Source of the DNA: Paenibacillus chondroitinus NBRC 15376
GTDB taxonomy: Bacteria; Bacillota; Bacilli; Paenibacillales; NBRC-103111
DNA length: 64,000 bases
Assembly (NCBI RefSeq): GCF_004000765.1
Contig: NZ_BILW01000004.1
Location: forward strand, 1-64,000
Direction of reading: 5' to 3'
Positions 17,412 to 25,933 of the stretch are shown here, piece after piece. Numbering within the stretch: the stretch's first letter is position 1; every line of letters begins with the position of its first letter. The translations under genes and the position numbers were made by a program. The notes beneath the pieces are model-generated. The model had not been told where the DNA came from, did not search any database, and worked only from the letters and a program-made list of their open reading frames with translations.

Positions 17412-18992
17412 TTATACTTTAAGAGCACGAACATTCACGATTTCGGCTTGGGTCGACAGTTCGGCCAACACTTCAGCAGGAGCCGATTTGTCGATTGTCA
17501 GAACCATGATCGCGGAACCGCCGATCACTTTACGACCTACTTGCATCGTTGCAATGTTCACGTTGTTGCTTCCAAGCAGTGTTCCTACGCGACCGATGAT
17601 CCCTGGTTTATCATTGTGGGAAATAAGCAGCAGGTTACCTTCAGCAGAGAAGTCAACCGGATATTGATCGATACGCACGATACGTTCGCCGTAACCGGAA
17701 AGCAAAGTTCCAGCAAGCGTTTTTTCTTCTTGTTTCGTTTTTACGGTAACTGTTACAAGGTTTGTGAAAGAGCTGGATGTATTTGAAGTTTGAACAACGA
17801 TGTTCACATCACGTGATTTAGCCAAGTGCATCGCGTTGACGATGTTGATGCCTTCCAATTGGTTCTCGAAAACACCTTTAACAATGTAACGAGTTAATTG
17901 GCTTGTATCTACATCAATGAGATCGCCTGCATAATTGACGACAATTTCGTATACAGCGCCTTGTGCGATTTGACCCAGAATGGAACCGATCTTTTCGCCA
18001 AGTCCGAAGTAAGGTTGAAGTTTGTTCAAAACATTTGCCGGTACTGGCGGCAAGTTAACCGCATTTTTGAACGGTTCATTGCGCAGGATATGAAGAACTT
18101 CTTCAGAAACGTCGATTGCCACGTTTTCTTGTGCTTCAATCGTAGAAGCTCCAAGGTGAGGAGTTACGATTACTTTTGGATTGTTCAAGAACGGGTGATC
18201 CTTTTGCGGAGGTTCTACTTCGAATACGTCAAAAGCAGCACCAGCTACGATCCCTTGATCGATAGCTTCAACCATCGCCATCTCGTCAATAATTCCGCCG
18301 CGAGCACAGTTGATCAGGCGCATGCCTGGTTTCATGATCTCGAATTGAGGCTTGGAAATTAAGTGGCGTGTTTCTGGCGTAAGTGGTGTATGAACCGTGA
18401 TGAAGTCAGCTTTCGCTACGATTTCATTAACAGTCCCAAGCTTAACGCCCAGTTTCTCAGCGCGCTCTTCCGTCAAGAACGGGTCATACCCGATAACTTC
18501 CATGCCGAATACTTTCGCGCGTTTTGCCACTTCGCTTCCGATACGTCCCATTCCGAGGATACCGAGTGTTTTGTTGCGAAGCTCAACACCGATAAATTTG
18601 CGGTCCCATTCGCCGCCGACTGTTTTCTTATAGGCTTGCGGAATCATACGAGCTGTAGACATCATCATGGCAAAAGTAAGCTCGCAAGTTGCAATTGTAT
18701 TGCCGTCTGGTGCATTGATAACAATAATACCGCGTTTTGTTGCAGCTTCGAGATCAATGTTGTCGACGCCTACACCAGCGCGGCCGATTACTTTTAATTT
18801 TGACCCCGCACTCATAATTTTCTCTGTTACTTTCGTTTGGCTGCGAACCAGGAGAGCATCATATTCGCCAATGATGGCAACGAGCTCATCTTCGGATAGA
18901 CCCGTTTGTTTTACCACTTCAACGTCAGCTGCATCATAAAGCATTTGAATTCCCATGTCACTAATTGGATCGGATACTAGAACTTTGTACAT
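17412..18992 (-). CDS. serA: D-3-phosphoglycerate dehydrogenase
   Basis: SerA oxidises 3-phosphoglycerate with NAD+, the first step of serine synthesis. The N-terminal catalytic part contains the Rossmann motif LGILGMGRIGSEVA near residue 145 and the active-site RGGIIDE; HLGASTIEAQ carries the catalytic His. An intermediate substrate-binding domain and a C-terminal ACT domain (LLISHNDKPGIIGRVGTLL) follow. Two ATGs are adjacent (18995 and 18992); the second has the better distance to AAGGAGG, giving 525 residues. The gene is preceded by a T-box leader, so it is expected to respond to uncharged tRNA, most likely tRNA-Ser. Confidence 0.95.
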   Translation of the reverse strand: MYKVLVSDPISDMGIQMLYDAADVEVVKQTGLSEDELVAIIGEYDALLVRSQTKVTEKIMSAGSKLKVIGRAGVGVDNIDLEAATKRGIIVINAPDGNTIATCELTFAMMMSTARMIPQAYKKTVGGEWDRKFIGVELRNKTLGILGMGRIGSEVAKRAKVFGMEVIGYDPFLTEERAEKLGVKLGTVNEIVAKADFITVHTPLTPETRHLISKPQFEIMKPGMRLINCARGGIIDEMAMVEAIDQGIVAGAAFDVFEVEPPQKDHPFLNNPKVIVTPHLGASTIEAQENVAIDVSEEVLHILRNEPFKNAVNLPPVPANVLNKLQPYFGLGEKIGSILGQIAQGAVYEIVVNYAGDLIDVDTSQLTRYIVKGVFENQLEGINIVNAMHLAKSRDVNIVVQTSNTSSSFTNLVTVTVKTKQEEKTLAGTLLSGYGERIVRIDQYPVDFSAEGNLLLISHNDKPGIIGRVGTLLGSNNVNIATMQVGRKVIGGSAIMVLTIDKSAPAEVLAELSTQAEIVNVRALKV

Positions 18993-19013
18993 CATTCGAA
19001 CCTCCTTAGAATA

Positions 19014-19309
19014 TGAACATAAAAAAAACTCCCAACCCTCCGGAACAGACACGGATGTCTATATCCAAAGGGACGAGAGATTGCTTTCGTGGTACCACCC
19101 TAGTTCGCTGCCCATTCGCATGAGAAGCCTCAATCGGTCTTGCGACCTGGAACTGTAACGTGTTCCTGTTCCGATTGCATCTACTTTCGTTCAATGCAAT
19201 AACTCTGGAGTGCTCCGCAAAATGTTCGCTACCGATTCGCACCAACCATCGGCTCTCTGAAAACTACTTTACTTGCTTGGCTCCGTCAACGCTTTACTGT
19301 GATAGAATT
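19014..19309 (-). promoter_or_regulatory. T-box riboswitch in the serA leader
   Basis: Read on the minus strand, the leader contains stem I landmarks (CAAGTAAAG, CAGAGAGCCGATGGTTGG, GCGAATCGGTAGCGAAC) and the T-box core AGGGTGGTACCACG (19104-19091). The core is followed by a terminator helix: CTCTCGTCCCTTTGG pairs with CCGGAGGGTTGGGAG and encloses a small AGACA/TGTCT hairpin, ending in eight T residues at about 19026-19019, just before serA. After GCGGAGCAC in stem I comes UCC, a plausible Ser specifier codon; that assignment is by eye. Confidence 0.88.
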
Positions 19310-19315
19310 TTCATT

Positions 19316-19344
19316 AGATTACCATGCTGTTGAAATCGTGTCAA
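19316..19344 (-). promoter_or_regulatory. Promoter of the serA T-box leader
   Basis: On the minus strand TTGACA (19344-19339), a 17-base spacer and TAATCT (19321-19316) form a good sigma-A promoter. It would give a leader of about 295 bases containing the whole T-box. Confidence 0.75.
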
Positions 19345-19536
19345 TACATGTCGAATCATTTTCATCAAATTCACATGAAAGCCATATTTGACAACGATGC
19401 GAAAGCATTTTTGTTTATTTTAAAGCAAGGATCCTCAGAAAGCAATGGTATTTTTGCTTGAATTTTACTACGATTTTCGCTATTGTACTGGATAAATAGG
19501 TATTGCATTGCAGCAGGTAAGAAAGGAAGTGCTCTA

Positions 19537-19860
19537 GTGGAAATTGCCAGTATTCACCCACAGAAGTTTGTTGAAGCGTTGGATCAACAGACATTGAAGG
19601 ATAGCATCATTATCGATGTGAGGGAACCGCATGAATGGGATTATTATCATCTGGATGAAGCCAAGCTGATCCCAATGGGACAAATCCCCCATCGTTTAGG
19701 AGAACTCCCGGAAGATCAGGACATTTATCTCGTATGTGCACATGGCGTGCGCAGCTATCGGGTTGCTGAGTATTTGCAAGAGAACGGCATAGAGCGCGTT
19801 ATTAATGTTGACGGTGGAATGGCAGCAGTTGGGATGCTTCGAGGATTTCAATACGACTGA
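19537..19860 (+). CDS. Rhodanese-like domain protein
   Basis: This is a single-domain rhodanese of 107 residues. The active-site loop CAHGVRS carries the catalytic cysteine, and IIIDVREPHEWDYYHL is the conserved N-terminal signature. Such proteins carry sulfane sulfur, but the acceptor is unknown. The GTG at 19537 is preceded by GAAAGGAAGTG; an ATG at 19483 in the same frame lacks a ribosome-binding site. The gene is monocistronic, between the divergent serA leader and a terminator. Confidence 0.88.
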   Translation: MEIASIHPQKFVEALDQQTLKDSIIIDVREPHEWDYYHLDEAKLIPMGQIPHRLGELPEDQDIYLVCAHGVRSYRVAEYLQENGIERVINVDGGMAAVGMLRGFQYD

Positions 19861-19877
19861 TCCTCATTATTGGCACC

Positions 19878-19920
19878 AAAAAGGAGTTAAGCACCTTGAG
19901 GCCGCTTAACTCCTTTTTGC
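19878..19920. terminator. Bidirectional terminator after the rhodanese gene
   Basis: AAAAAGGAGTTAAGC and GCTTAACTCCTTTTT form a perfect 15-bp stem with an 11-base loop. It serves the rhodanese gene on plus and the membrane protein gene on minus. Confidence 0.85.
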
Positions 19921-19937
19921 TCATGTTATGTATGCGT

Positions 19938-20858
19938 TTATGTGACATCCGAGAAGAAAGGGAGCTGTGGCAGCGGTTCGTTCGCATACCATTTGGCTTT
20001 GCCTTTCACAAAATCGCCGGAGCGAACGGCATTCGTACTAAGCAGAAGGTCCATCGTTTGATTGACATCATTCACATTCAGTTTCTTGGCTTCTCCGGAG
20101 GCGATAAATTCATCTATACGAATCGTCAAATCCTGTGGGTAAAAAGGAGCAAACGATTTGTTTTTCAACAATTTTGCTGTGATGTACAGATTTTTGACAT
20201 TTAAGTTCATTGCACGCCATTGATCTAAGTTCGCATTATTGTTAGGGTCGAAGTTTTCAATATCAGGATCGATTGTGCCATTCCAAGCAACAATAGAATC
20301 AAAGTAATTTTTCTGAGCCGTTAGCGCTTGTGTTTTGGCTTCTCCGAAATAAGCATCTTTTTGAATAGCATCAAGCAGCTGTGGTCCGCTTAGCCCATTG
20401 GCTTTGCTCTGATATCCTTTCAACGTATCCGCAAAGAGCTTCAAGCTTTTGAGATATCCTTGATGCGATTGGACGAGAAGCGGCGAGGTCGCCGGCATAT
20501 TTTTGCTCTGGAGGGCGGCATATTTCTCGTCAGCCAGCTTGCTCAATTCTTTGAGAACGGCCGAGGCATCGACGGTTGAATTGCCGGCTTCGATTTGACT
20601 CATTAATTCAAACCATTTATTCTGAAATTCCCTAAAGGGCAAAAAGATGGTATGGTAATAAGAAACGAGAACTTGCTGGTCGTAGGCCCCATATTCCTGA
20701 GCAACCGCTTTGTCAGCGTGCAATATTTTCTCGTATTTCTGATCCGATTTTTCCTGCCCGATTTTCAATCCGTAGAAGAAGGCGCCAAGGATACAAACAA
20801 GCATAAAGATAAACATGAGGGCAAATAAATAATCAGTGCGGGTAAGACGCTTATCCAT
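19938..20858 (-). CDS. Membrane-anchored protein of unknown function
   Basis: I do not recognise this gene. It encodes 306 residues with one N-terminal membrane helix (FALMFIFMLVCILGAFFYGL, about 12-31) and a long, mostly helical, charged extracytoplasmic part without cysteines or obvious repeats. The frame is open 29 codons further upstream, but the ATG at 20858 follows AAGGAGC at a good distance. It lies divergently from a CPBP protease gene with about 90 bases between them. Similar single-helix proteins of this size occur in Paenibacillus without known function. Confidence 0.8.
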   Translation of the reverse strand: MDKRLTRTDYLFALMFIFMLVCILGAFFYGLKIGQEKSDQKYEKILHADKAVAQEYGAYDQQVLVSYYHTIFLPFREFQNKWFELMSQIEAGNSTVDASAVLKELSKLADEKYAALQSKNMPATSPLLVQSHQGYLKSLKLFADTLKGYQSKANGLSGPQLLDAIQKDAYFGEAKTQALTAQKNYFDSIVAWNGTIDPDIENFDPNNNANLDQWRAMNLNVKNLYITAKLLKNKSFAPFYPQDLTIRIDEFIASGEAKKLNVNDVNQTMDLLLSTNAVRSGDFVKGKAKWYANEPLPQLPFFSDVT

Positions 20859-20947
20859 AATCAAGCTCCTTATTCTCTCTTTTTCTTTTAACTTAGTATA
20901 GGTGAAATAGGTATAAAAGGGAATATGTGAGGAAAGAGGCTGCATCT

Positions 20948-21559
20948 ATGAAAAAATTCGATTTTAAGAATATCCGCTTCGGAAAAGTCGATGTGAATGA
21001 TCTCAATGACCGAACTTTACTGCTCAATCTGTACATAACCCAAGTGCTTACGCTTATTATCGGAATTATTATCCTTTTTTTTCAGAGCAATCATAACTTT
21101 ATTTCCATGTTCACGATTCAGGGCGGTTGGAAAATCCCGATTTGGGGGACTTTATTTGCAATAGCCGTTCTTGGGATTGATATGTTAATCTCAAGGTGGG
21201 TGCCCAAAGAAGTGTCTGATGACGGCGGAATCAATGAGATGATTTTCGGACGGCGTCCGATCTGGCATATCGCGCTCATTTCATTTATTGTTGCCATTTG
21301 CGAAGAAGTGCTTTTTCGCGGAGCCATTCAGCATGCCTGGGGACCTTATTGGACCAGCATATTGTTCGCGGCGATTCATATCCGCTATTTGCAGCATTGG
21401 CTCATGACAGGGATGGTGTTTAGTATAAGCTACGGCCTCGGCTGGATCTATTTACATACCGGGAGCCTCTGGACGCCTATTATTGCCCATTTCATCATTG
21501 ACTTTGTCATGGGATGCATACTTCGTTTTGGTAAGGAGGAGGAAGAACAGAGCACATGA
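20948..21559 (+). CDS. CPBP family intramembrane metalloprotease
   Basis: This is a CPBP (CAAX protease / bacteriocin-processing) membrane protein. The three conserved motifs are present: EEVLFRG at residues 119-125 (EExxxR), FAAIHI (FxxxH) and the C-terminal HFIID (HxxxD/N type). Length is 203 residues from the ATG at 20948, chosen because the upstream in-frame GTG has no ribosome-binding site. These proteins act as membrane proteases or in bacteriocin self-immunity; nothing nearby points to a bacteriocin. The next gene overlaps by four bases (ATGA). Confidence 0.88.
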   Translation: MKKFDFKNIRFGKVDVNDLNDRTLLLNLYITQVLTLIIGIIILFFQSNHNFISMFTIQGGWKIPIWGTLFAIAVLGIDMLISRWVPKEVSDDGGINEMIFGRRPIWHIALISFIVAICEEVLFRGAIQHAWGPYWTSILFAAIHIRYLQHWLMTGMVFSISYGLGWIYLHTGSLWTPIIAHFIIDFVMGCILRFGKEEEEQST

Positions 21560-21759
21560 ATGCAGAGGGAAAAATGCCTTCTCGTTCTCAACGAAGGACG
21601 ATTGAAATGGAGGAAGATGACACCTACTTACCGCCGCGGAAAGCGGTGCATCCCTCTGAACGGGGAAAATGGACCCGAATTTTTTATGTTACATTGCTGT
21701 GGTTATTTGTAATTCTTGTCATTAGTTTAACGATTTGGGGGATTAGGAACTATTCGTAA
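21556..21759 (+). CDS. Small single-helix membrane protein
   Basis: A 67-residue protein with a charged, basic N-terminal half (SRSQRR, PPRKAVHPSERGKW) and one membrane helix near the C-terminus (IFYVTLLWLFVILVISLTIW). Its ATG overlaps the stop of the CPBP protease gene, so the two are co-translated. Function is unknown; it could be a partner of the protease. A terminator follows. Confidence 0.7.
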   Translation: MNAEGKMPSRSQRRTIEMEEDDTYLPPRKAVHPSERGKWTRIFYVTLLWLFVILVISLTIWGIRNYS

Positions 21760-21797
21760 AATCTGCTAATTTAGTTAAGTTTGTGTTAAGCAAATAG

Positions 21798-21829
21798 AGA
21801 AGCTATGATAGATTCATAGCTTCTTTTTT
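21798..21829 (+). terminator. Terminator after the CPBP protease operon
   Basis: AGAAGCTATGA and TCATAGCTTCT form an 11-bp stem with a five-base loop, followed by TTTTT. Confidence 0.85.
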
Positions 21830-21864
21830 ATGGGCTCATTTTGTCATAGGAGGATTTAGCTGCA

Positions 21865-23523
21865 ATGAATGCAATTCAAGCAAGAAGAAAATGGACTACT
21901 TCGGTAAAAATAATAGCTGCGCTTTTTGTTTTATTATCCAGTTTCATTTGGCCGTCAAAGCCGTCTTACGCGTTTTCTTATGGGTATTTGGCTTATCCGC
22001 AAGGAAATGTAGGCTTATTGAGACCGGATATCGGGGTGGATTTAGAGTTAAGTGAAGGGAAAACGCCAGACAGCTATCATTTTTATCTCAATGATCAGGA
22101 AGTGCAAGCTACTTACGATCCTGTTTCTGTTAAATATGTATATCAACCAAAGGAAGATTTAGCACCTGGCACGTATTCAGCCCGTTTGTCTTTTAAATTT
22201 GACGGTTATGATCCTGTTCAAATGAATTGGAGTTTTACCGTGGTACAAGGTGCTGCCAAGCTATCTTCGGAGACAAGCCAGGAGCAGCAAGCAGGTTTGC
22301 AGGCGATTAATGATTATCGGCTTAAAATGGGCTTGCCCCAAGTAAAATTCAGTGATGCCCTGAATCTGGCGGCTCAGAAGCATGCGCAATATTTGTCGCA
22401 AAACAAAATCGATCCGATCAAAACGGCAGTTTCCCTGCATGATGAGGATCCGGCCCTGCCAGGCTATATCGGAAAGTCATTAAGAGAACGCTCGCAATTT
22501 ATCGGATACGCTCATGCGAGCAGCGAGGATGTTGCTTACAATCAGGTTTCGCTCGTTGAAGCCATTGATAGTTTGTTTGATGCGCCTTATCATCGAACGC
22601 CATTCATGGTTCCTGGTCTTGTTGAGATAGGTGTTTACCGAGTAGGAGCGTATCATGTGATTGAATTTGGATTCTCAGATGGCGCAGCACCTGAGCTTGT
22701 TGTTTCGCCAGGAAGCAACGACATTTATGTGCCAACCGTCTTTGATGGACATGAAACGCCAGATCCGATTCGTCTTCATGCTGAAGAGGCCTATCCGGTC
22801 GGCTATCCAATCATGGCTTCAATCAATGGGCCGGACGTGAAGAAAGTGAGTTTGGACGAAGCAGAATTAAAGGATGAAAACGGCCAACCGGTCAGCCTGC
22901 TGAAAAATGAACCTGGCACAGACGATCATTTGAGTACAGAAGTTATCCTGATGCCTTCGAAGCCGTTAGCACTGGATACGACCTATGAAGCGAAGGTTAA
23001 ACTGACAGCAACGATGAAGGATGGCAGCACCAAGTCTTACGCCAAGGAATGGACATTCCGCACAGAACCGCGCGAAGGATTAGGTGTGCTAAAACTGCAT
23101 AATGATCCGGCTTCTTATGTCCTGCAAATGGGCAATTTCGGACTTAATCGAAATCATACCGTTTCCTTCGCCTTGTCCGGCGATAAATATGTTCTTGACC
23201 TCATTCCGTATACGATGAAACAGAAGCCATATATTCAAGAGGGTACCTCGTTTCTATATATTCGAGATCTTGCTGCGGCTCTTGGTGCTACGGTGGAGTG
23301 GGATGATAAGGTCAAGGCTGCGGTTTATAAGAAAAAAGACAAAACGATCATGTTCTATACAAACCGCGATGCTTATAGCTTGAATGGGGTGGAGCATCAA
23401 ACAGGGGCCGCGGCCAAGTTGGTAAATGAAACAACGATGATCCCGGTTCGGTTATTGTCGGAAGCGCTTGGAGCGAAAGTCACCTATGTGGAAAGCTCGA
23501 AAACGGTCAATATCAGCTATTAA
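21865..23523 (+). CDS. Secreted CAP-domain protein with C-terminal stalk (copper amine oxidase N-like) domain
   Basis: A 552-residue exported protein. Residues 1-37 form a signal peptide ending PSYAFS. A CAP/SCP-like domain lies at about residues 140-280 (AINDYRLKMGLPQVKFSDAL, AAQKHAQYLSQNK). An Ig-like middle follows, and the last 120 residues form the stalk domain often called the copper amine oxidase N-terminal domain (FLYIRDLAAALGATVEWDD, TMIPVRLLSEALGAKVTY), very common in Paenibacillus wall proteins. The ATG at 21865 follows AGGAGGA. The gene is flanked by terminators and so is monocistronic. Its role at the cell surface is unknown. Confidence 0.85.
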   Translation: MNAIQARRKWTTSVKIIAALFVLLSSFIWPSKPSYAFSYGYLAYPQGNVGLLRPDIGVDLELSEGKTPDSYHFYLNDQEVQATYDPVSVKYVYQPKEDLAPGTYSARLSFKFDGYDPVQMNWSFTVVQGAAKLSSETSQEQQAGLQAINDYRLKMGLPQVKFSDALNLAAQKHAQYLSQNKIDPIKTAVSLHDEDPALPGYIGKSLRERSQFIGYAHASSEDVAYNQVSLVEAIDSLFDAPYHRTPFMVPGLVEIGVYRVGAYHVIEFGFSDGAAPELVVSPGSNDIYVPTVFDGHETPDPIRLHAEEAYPVGYPIMASINGPDVKKVSLDEAELKDENGQPVSLLKNEPGTDDHLSTEVILMPSKPLALDTTYEAKVKLTATMKDGSTKSYAKEWTFRTEPREGLGVLKLHNDPASYVLQMGNFGLNRNHTVSFALSGDKYVLDLIPYTMKQKPYIQEGTSFLYIRDLAAALGATVEWDDKVKAAVYKKKDKTIMFYTNRDAYSLNGVEHQTGAAAKLVNETTMIPVRLLSEALGAKVTYVESSKTVNISY

Positions 23524-23526
23524 TAG

Positions 23527-23582
23527 AAAAAGCTTTGCATGCCCTTTGTGTTAAGAAAGAGGGCTGCAAAGCTTCTTTTTTT
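23527..23582. terminator. Terminator between the CAP protein and deacetylase genes
   Basis: AAGCTTTGCAtGCCCT pairs with AGGGCtGCAAAGCTT and is followed by a T-run on the plus strand and an A-run on the left side, so it can work in both directions for the convergent genes. Confidence 0.8.
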
Positions 23583-24438
23583 ATCGCATTTCGAGCTCAA
23601 TGGCATTGGGATCGACGAACGAATACCCTTTTTCCTCTAACTGCGTCAGGAGAGTGTCCAAGGCTTTGACCGTCCAAGGTAATTCATGCATCAGAATATT
23701 GCTGCCGCCATGCAGCTGCTTCATGACATTCTCAATAACCTTGTTCGGATCATTTTTTTGATTGGTCATTTCCCAATCCAATGAACCGTTTGACCAAGTC
23801 ATATAGAGCATATGATTAGCTTTGATTTTGGCTTTCAAATAGTCATTGCCCGAACCGAATGGCGGGCGGAAAAATTGCGGAGCTTGCCCCGTCAAGTCTG
23901 TTATCGCTTTTTGAACATCGTCCACTTGCTGATCAATTTTGGCATTGGGCATGTCTTTCATATTGTCATGATCCCAGGCATGGTTGCCGATGACATTGCC
24001 GCTTTCATGGACGAGCTTAACGAGTTCGGGTTTTTGCTTAATCCGGTAGCCGTTGAAAAAGAAAATCGCCTTCGCGTTATGTTTTTTGAGGATGTCGATT
24101 AACGATTGATTCATTTCTTTCTCTTTGGGTCCATCATCAAATGTCAGGAGAATAATTTTCTTGTTTCCGTTAGGGTCATTGGGGACGATATCATAATTTT
24201 TGTTCATATGATAGTCCTTCTTCACTTCTTGCGGGACTGCTTTCGTTGGCTCCGGCGTAGGTGTGGGAGCCGGTGTTTGGGTAGGTGCCGCCGTCGGAGT
24301 AGGGCTAGCAGCTGTCGTAGCTGCCGTTGTTGGTGTCGCACTGGCTGTGGAAACTGGGCTCTTGGCCGGTTGGCTTTCACTGCAGGCCGTTAGGAATATC
24401 ATCATGCTGATCAACAGGACACTGGCTTTGTTAGTCAT
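23581..24438 (-). CDS. Polysaccharide deacetylase lipoprotein (NodB domain)
   Basis: A predicted lipoprotein (lipobox LTAC, Cys19) followed by a Thr/Pro/Ala-rich linker (about residues 24-70) and a NodB-type carbohydrate esterase 4 domain. The metal/catalytic motifs are LTFDDGP (catalytic Asp, metal Asp), GNHAWDHD (HxxxD) and FFRPPFG. Likely substrates are acetylated sugars of peptidoglycan or another wall polymer. Length is 285 residues with ATG at 24438 after GAGGAGAA. It is a single gene convergent with the CAP protein gene. Confidence 0.88.
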   Translation of the reverse strand: MTNKASVLLISMMIFLTACSESQPAKSPVSTASATPTTAATTAASPTPTAAPTQTPAPTPTPEPTKAVPQEVKKDYHMNKNYDIVPNDPNGNKKIILLTFDDGPKEKEMNQSLIDILKKHNAKAIFFFNGYRIKQKPELVKLVHESGNVIGNHAWDHDNMKDMPNAKIDQQVDDVQKAITDLTGQAPQFFRPPFGSGNDYLKAKIKANHMLYMTWSNGSLDWEMTNQKNDPNKVIENVMKQLHGGSNILMHELPWTVKALDTLLTQLEEKGYSFVDPNAIELEMR

Positions 24439-24603
24439 TTCTCGTTCTCCTCAGGCAAATTAACTTCTTATGTCTCTCCTTATAGTACCACATTTCTTCC
24501 AGAACATATCTCCTTTGTTTTCCTCTTGTTTGAGCGTATGCCCTTTCTTCAACTCGCGCAACCTATGAAGGATTCATACTAAATTAACATGGAGGGAGAC
24601 CCA

Positions 24604-24948
24604 ATGAAAATAGGTACTTTCTTGTTAGGTGGCATTGCCGGAGCAGCAGCGGTCGTATACCTGAATCGCAAAAGTAAATCCATGTTGTTCTCCGCGTTCA
24701 GCTCATCCAGTGAATCGATGGGGAAGGTAGTGGATAAGGCGAAAGATACCTTTGCGAGCAAATCATTTGGCGATTCACCGGTCCGGAATTTCTCAAGTAC
24801 AAGCACCAATTCGAGTGCTAACTCAAGCGCAAACTCAAGCGGAGGGCTCAGCCAGGTGGAAAAAATCGTGAAAGAAGATCCGCATTTGAGTGTGACGGTT
24901 AACGAAATTTTGCAAGCCAACAAAGAAAATACGTCGACAATTCAATAA
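24604..24948 (+). CDS. Small protein with N-terminal helix and Ser/Asn repeats (YtxH-like layout)
   Basis: A 114-residue protein that begins with a glycine-rich hydrophobic helix (IGTFLLGGIAGAAAVVYL), continues with a Ser/Lys-rich part, and contains a low-complexity tract of NSSA repeats (about residues 64-78) encoded by near-perfect tandem DNA repeats. The layout resembles YtxH-like general stress proteins, but I see no decisive motif. The ATG at 24604 follows GGAGGGAGA. A terminator follows. Function unknown. Confidence 0.72.
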   Translation: MKIGTFLLGGIAGAAAVVYLNRKSKSMLFSAFSSSSESMGKVVDKAKDTFASKSFGDSPVRNFSSTSTNSSANSSANSSGGLSQVEKIVKEDPHLSVTVNEILQANKENTSTIQ

Positions 24949-24961
24949 ATTCTCGCAGCAG

Positions 24962-25000
24962 GCACAGTCAGGCAAACCCACGGGGCCGGCTGTGCTTTTT
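24962..25000 (+). terminator. Terminator after the small Ser/Asn-repeat gene
   Basis: GCACAG and CTGTGC with inner GGC/GCC pairings form a stem followed by TTTTT. Confidence 0.7.
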
Positions 25001-25194
25001 CATTTATACATAACTTGCGCGTGCAATTGGAATCAAATAGTGTTAACATGGTAGGTGAAAACGATAAAAGAATACTTGTCCAAATCTTACTTCAAGGTTC
25101 ACATTTTTATTTTTTTATCATATTCTGTTTTAATAAGATGACCATGCTTTCGATGCAAGCTTTCCAATCGGAAGGCTCAAAGGAGGATCCTATC

Positions 25195-25800
25195 ATGAAA
25201 ATAGAACGCTTAAGTCAGGATAAGATACGGATTTTCCTAACATTCGATGACTTAACTGAACGCGGAATTCAAAAGGACGACATGTGGAGAGAAATCCCCA
25301 AAGTACACGAACTATTCAGTGAAATGATGGATCAAGCCTATTCAGAGCTCGGATTTGACCCGTCCGGACCTCTAGCTGTTGAGGTGTTTGCACTGCCAGC
25401 CCAGGGAATGGTTGTCATTGTAACAAGAGGCAAGCTTGATTTGTATGCGAATTCAGATTCGTATGATGATCATGAAGCTGAAGAAGTGTATGAGATGGAA
25501 GTAACGCTTGAACAAAGCGATTTAGTCTCCTATGCGTTCCGTGATTTTGAAGATCTGCTGCGTGTCTCCAAAGTAATCAATCCGCTTCTTATTGAAGGCG
25601 GTACCCTTTATTCCTACAAAGGGAAATATATTTTACAACTAGAACCTGTTGACCTTGAAGATACGAAGTACCAAGCGTTAATCGCGGTCCTGTCCGAATT
25701 CGGGGAAGCTGCTTCCGTCACACAAGCGGTGCTTGAAGAGTATGGGAAGACGATTATTGCCGATGACGCCGTGAAGGTGCTCTGTCAGCACTTTAAATAA
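25195..25800 (+). CDS. mecA: Adaptor protein MecA
   Basis: MecA is the adaptor that targets ComK and other substrates to the ClpCP protease. The N-terminus MKIERLSQDKIRIFLTFDDLTERG is the target-binding domain, an acidic linker (DDHEAEEVYEME) follows, and the C-terminal ClpC-binding domain contains YAFRDFEDLLRVS and GTLYSYKGKYIL. The ATG at 25195 follows AAGGAGGA. The open frame runs 60 codons further upstream, but that part lacks family similarity. Length is 201 residues, close to the family's usual size. Confidence 0.93.
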   Translation: MKIERLSQDKIRIFLTFDDLTERGIQKDDMWREIPKVHELFSEMMDQAYSELGFDPSGPLAVEVFALPAQGMVVIVTRGKLDLYANSDSYDDHEAEEVYEMEVTLEQSDLVSYAFRDFEDLLRVSKVINPLLIEGGTLYSYKGKYILQLEPVDLEDTKYQALIAVLSEFGEAASVTQAVLEEYGKTIIADDAVKVLCQHFK

Positions 25801-25837
25801 AAGGCCTTCCTCTTTTTCTTTTGTTGTTGAATGAAAC

Positions 25838-25878
25838 AAGCATCTTCAAAAACAACCGTTTTTGTTGATGCTTTTTTT
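25838..25878 (+). terminator. Terminator after mecA
   Basis: AAGCATC..AAAAACA pairs with TGTTTTT..GATGCTT around a short loop and is followed by a run of T residues. Confidence 0.75.
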
Positions 25879-25933
25879 AATTGGATAGAAAGTGGTTTTG
25901 CATCCTTGTGAAGAGACGATGGGGGAGAAAATC

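Noticed and set aside
24790..24850. Short tandem DNA repeats as a possible CRISPR or VNTR locus
   Set aside because: The repeats are in frame and encode NSSA repeats in a small protein; no spacer-repeat regularity of CRISPR type.
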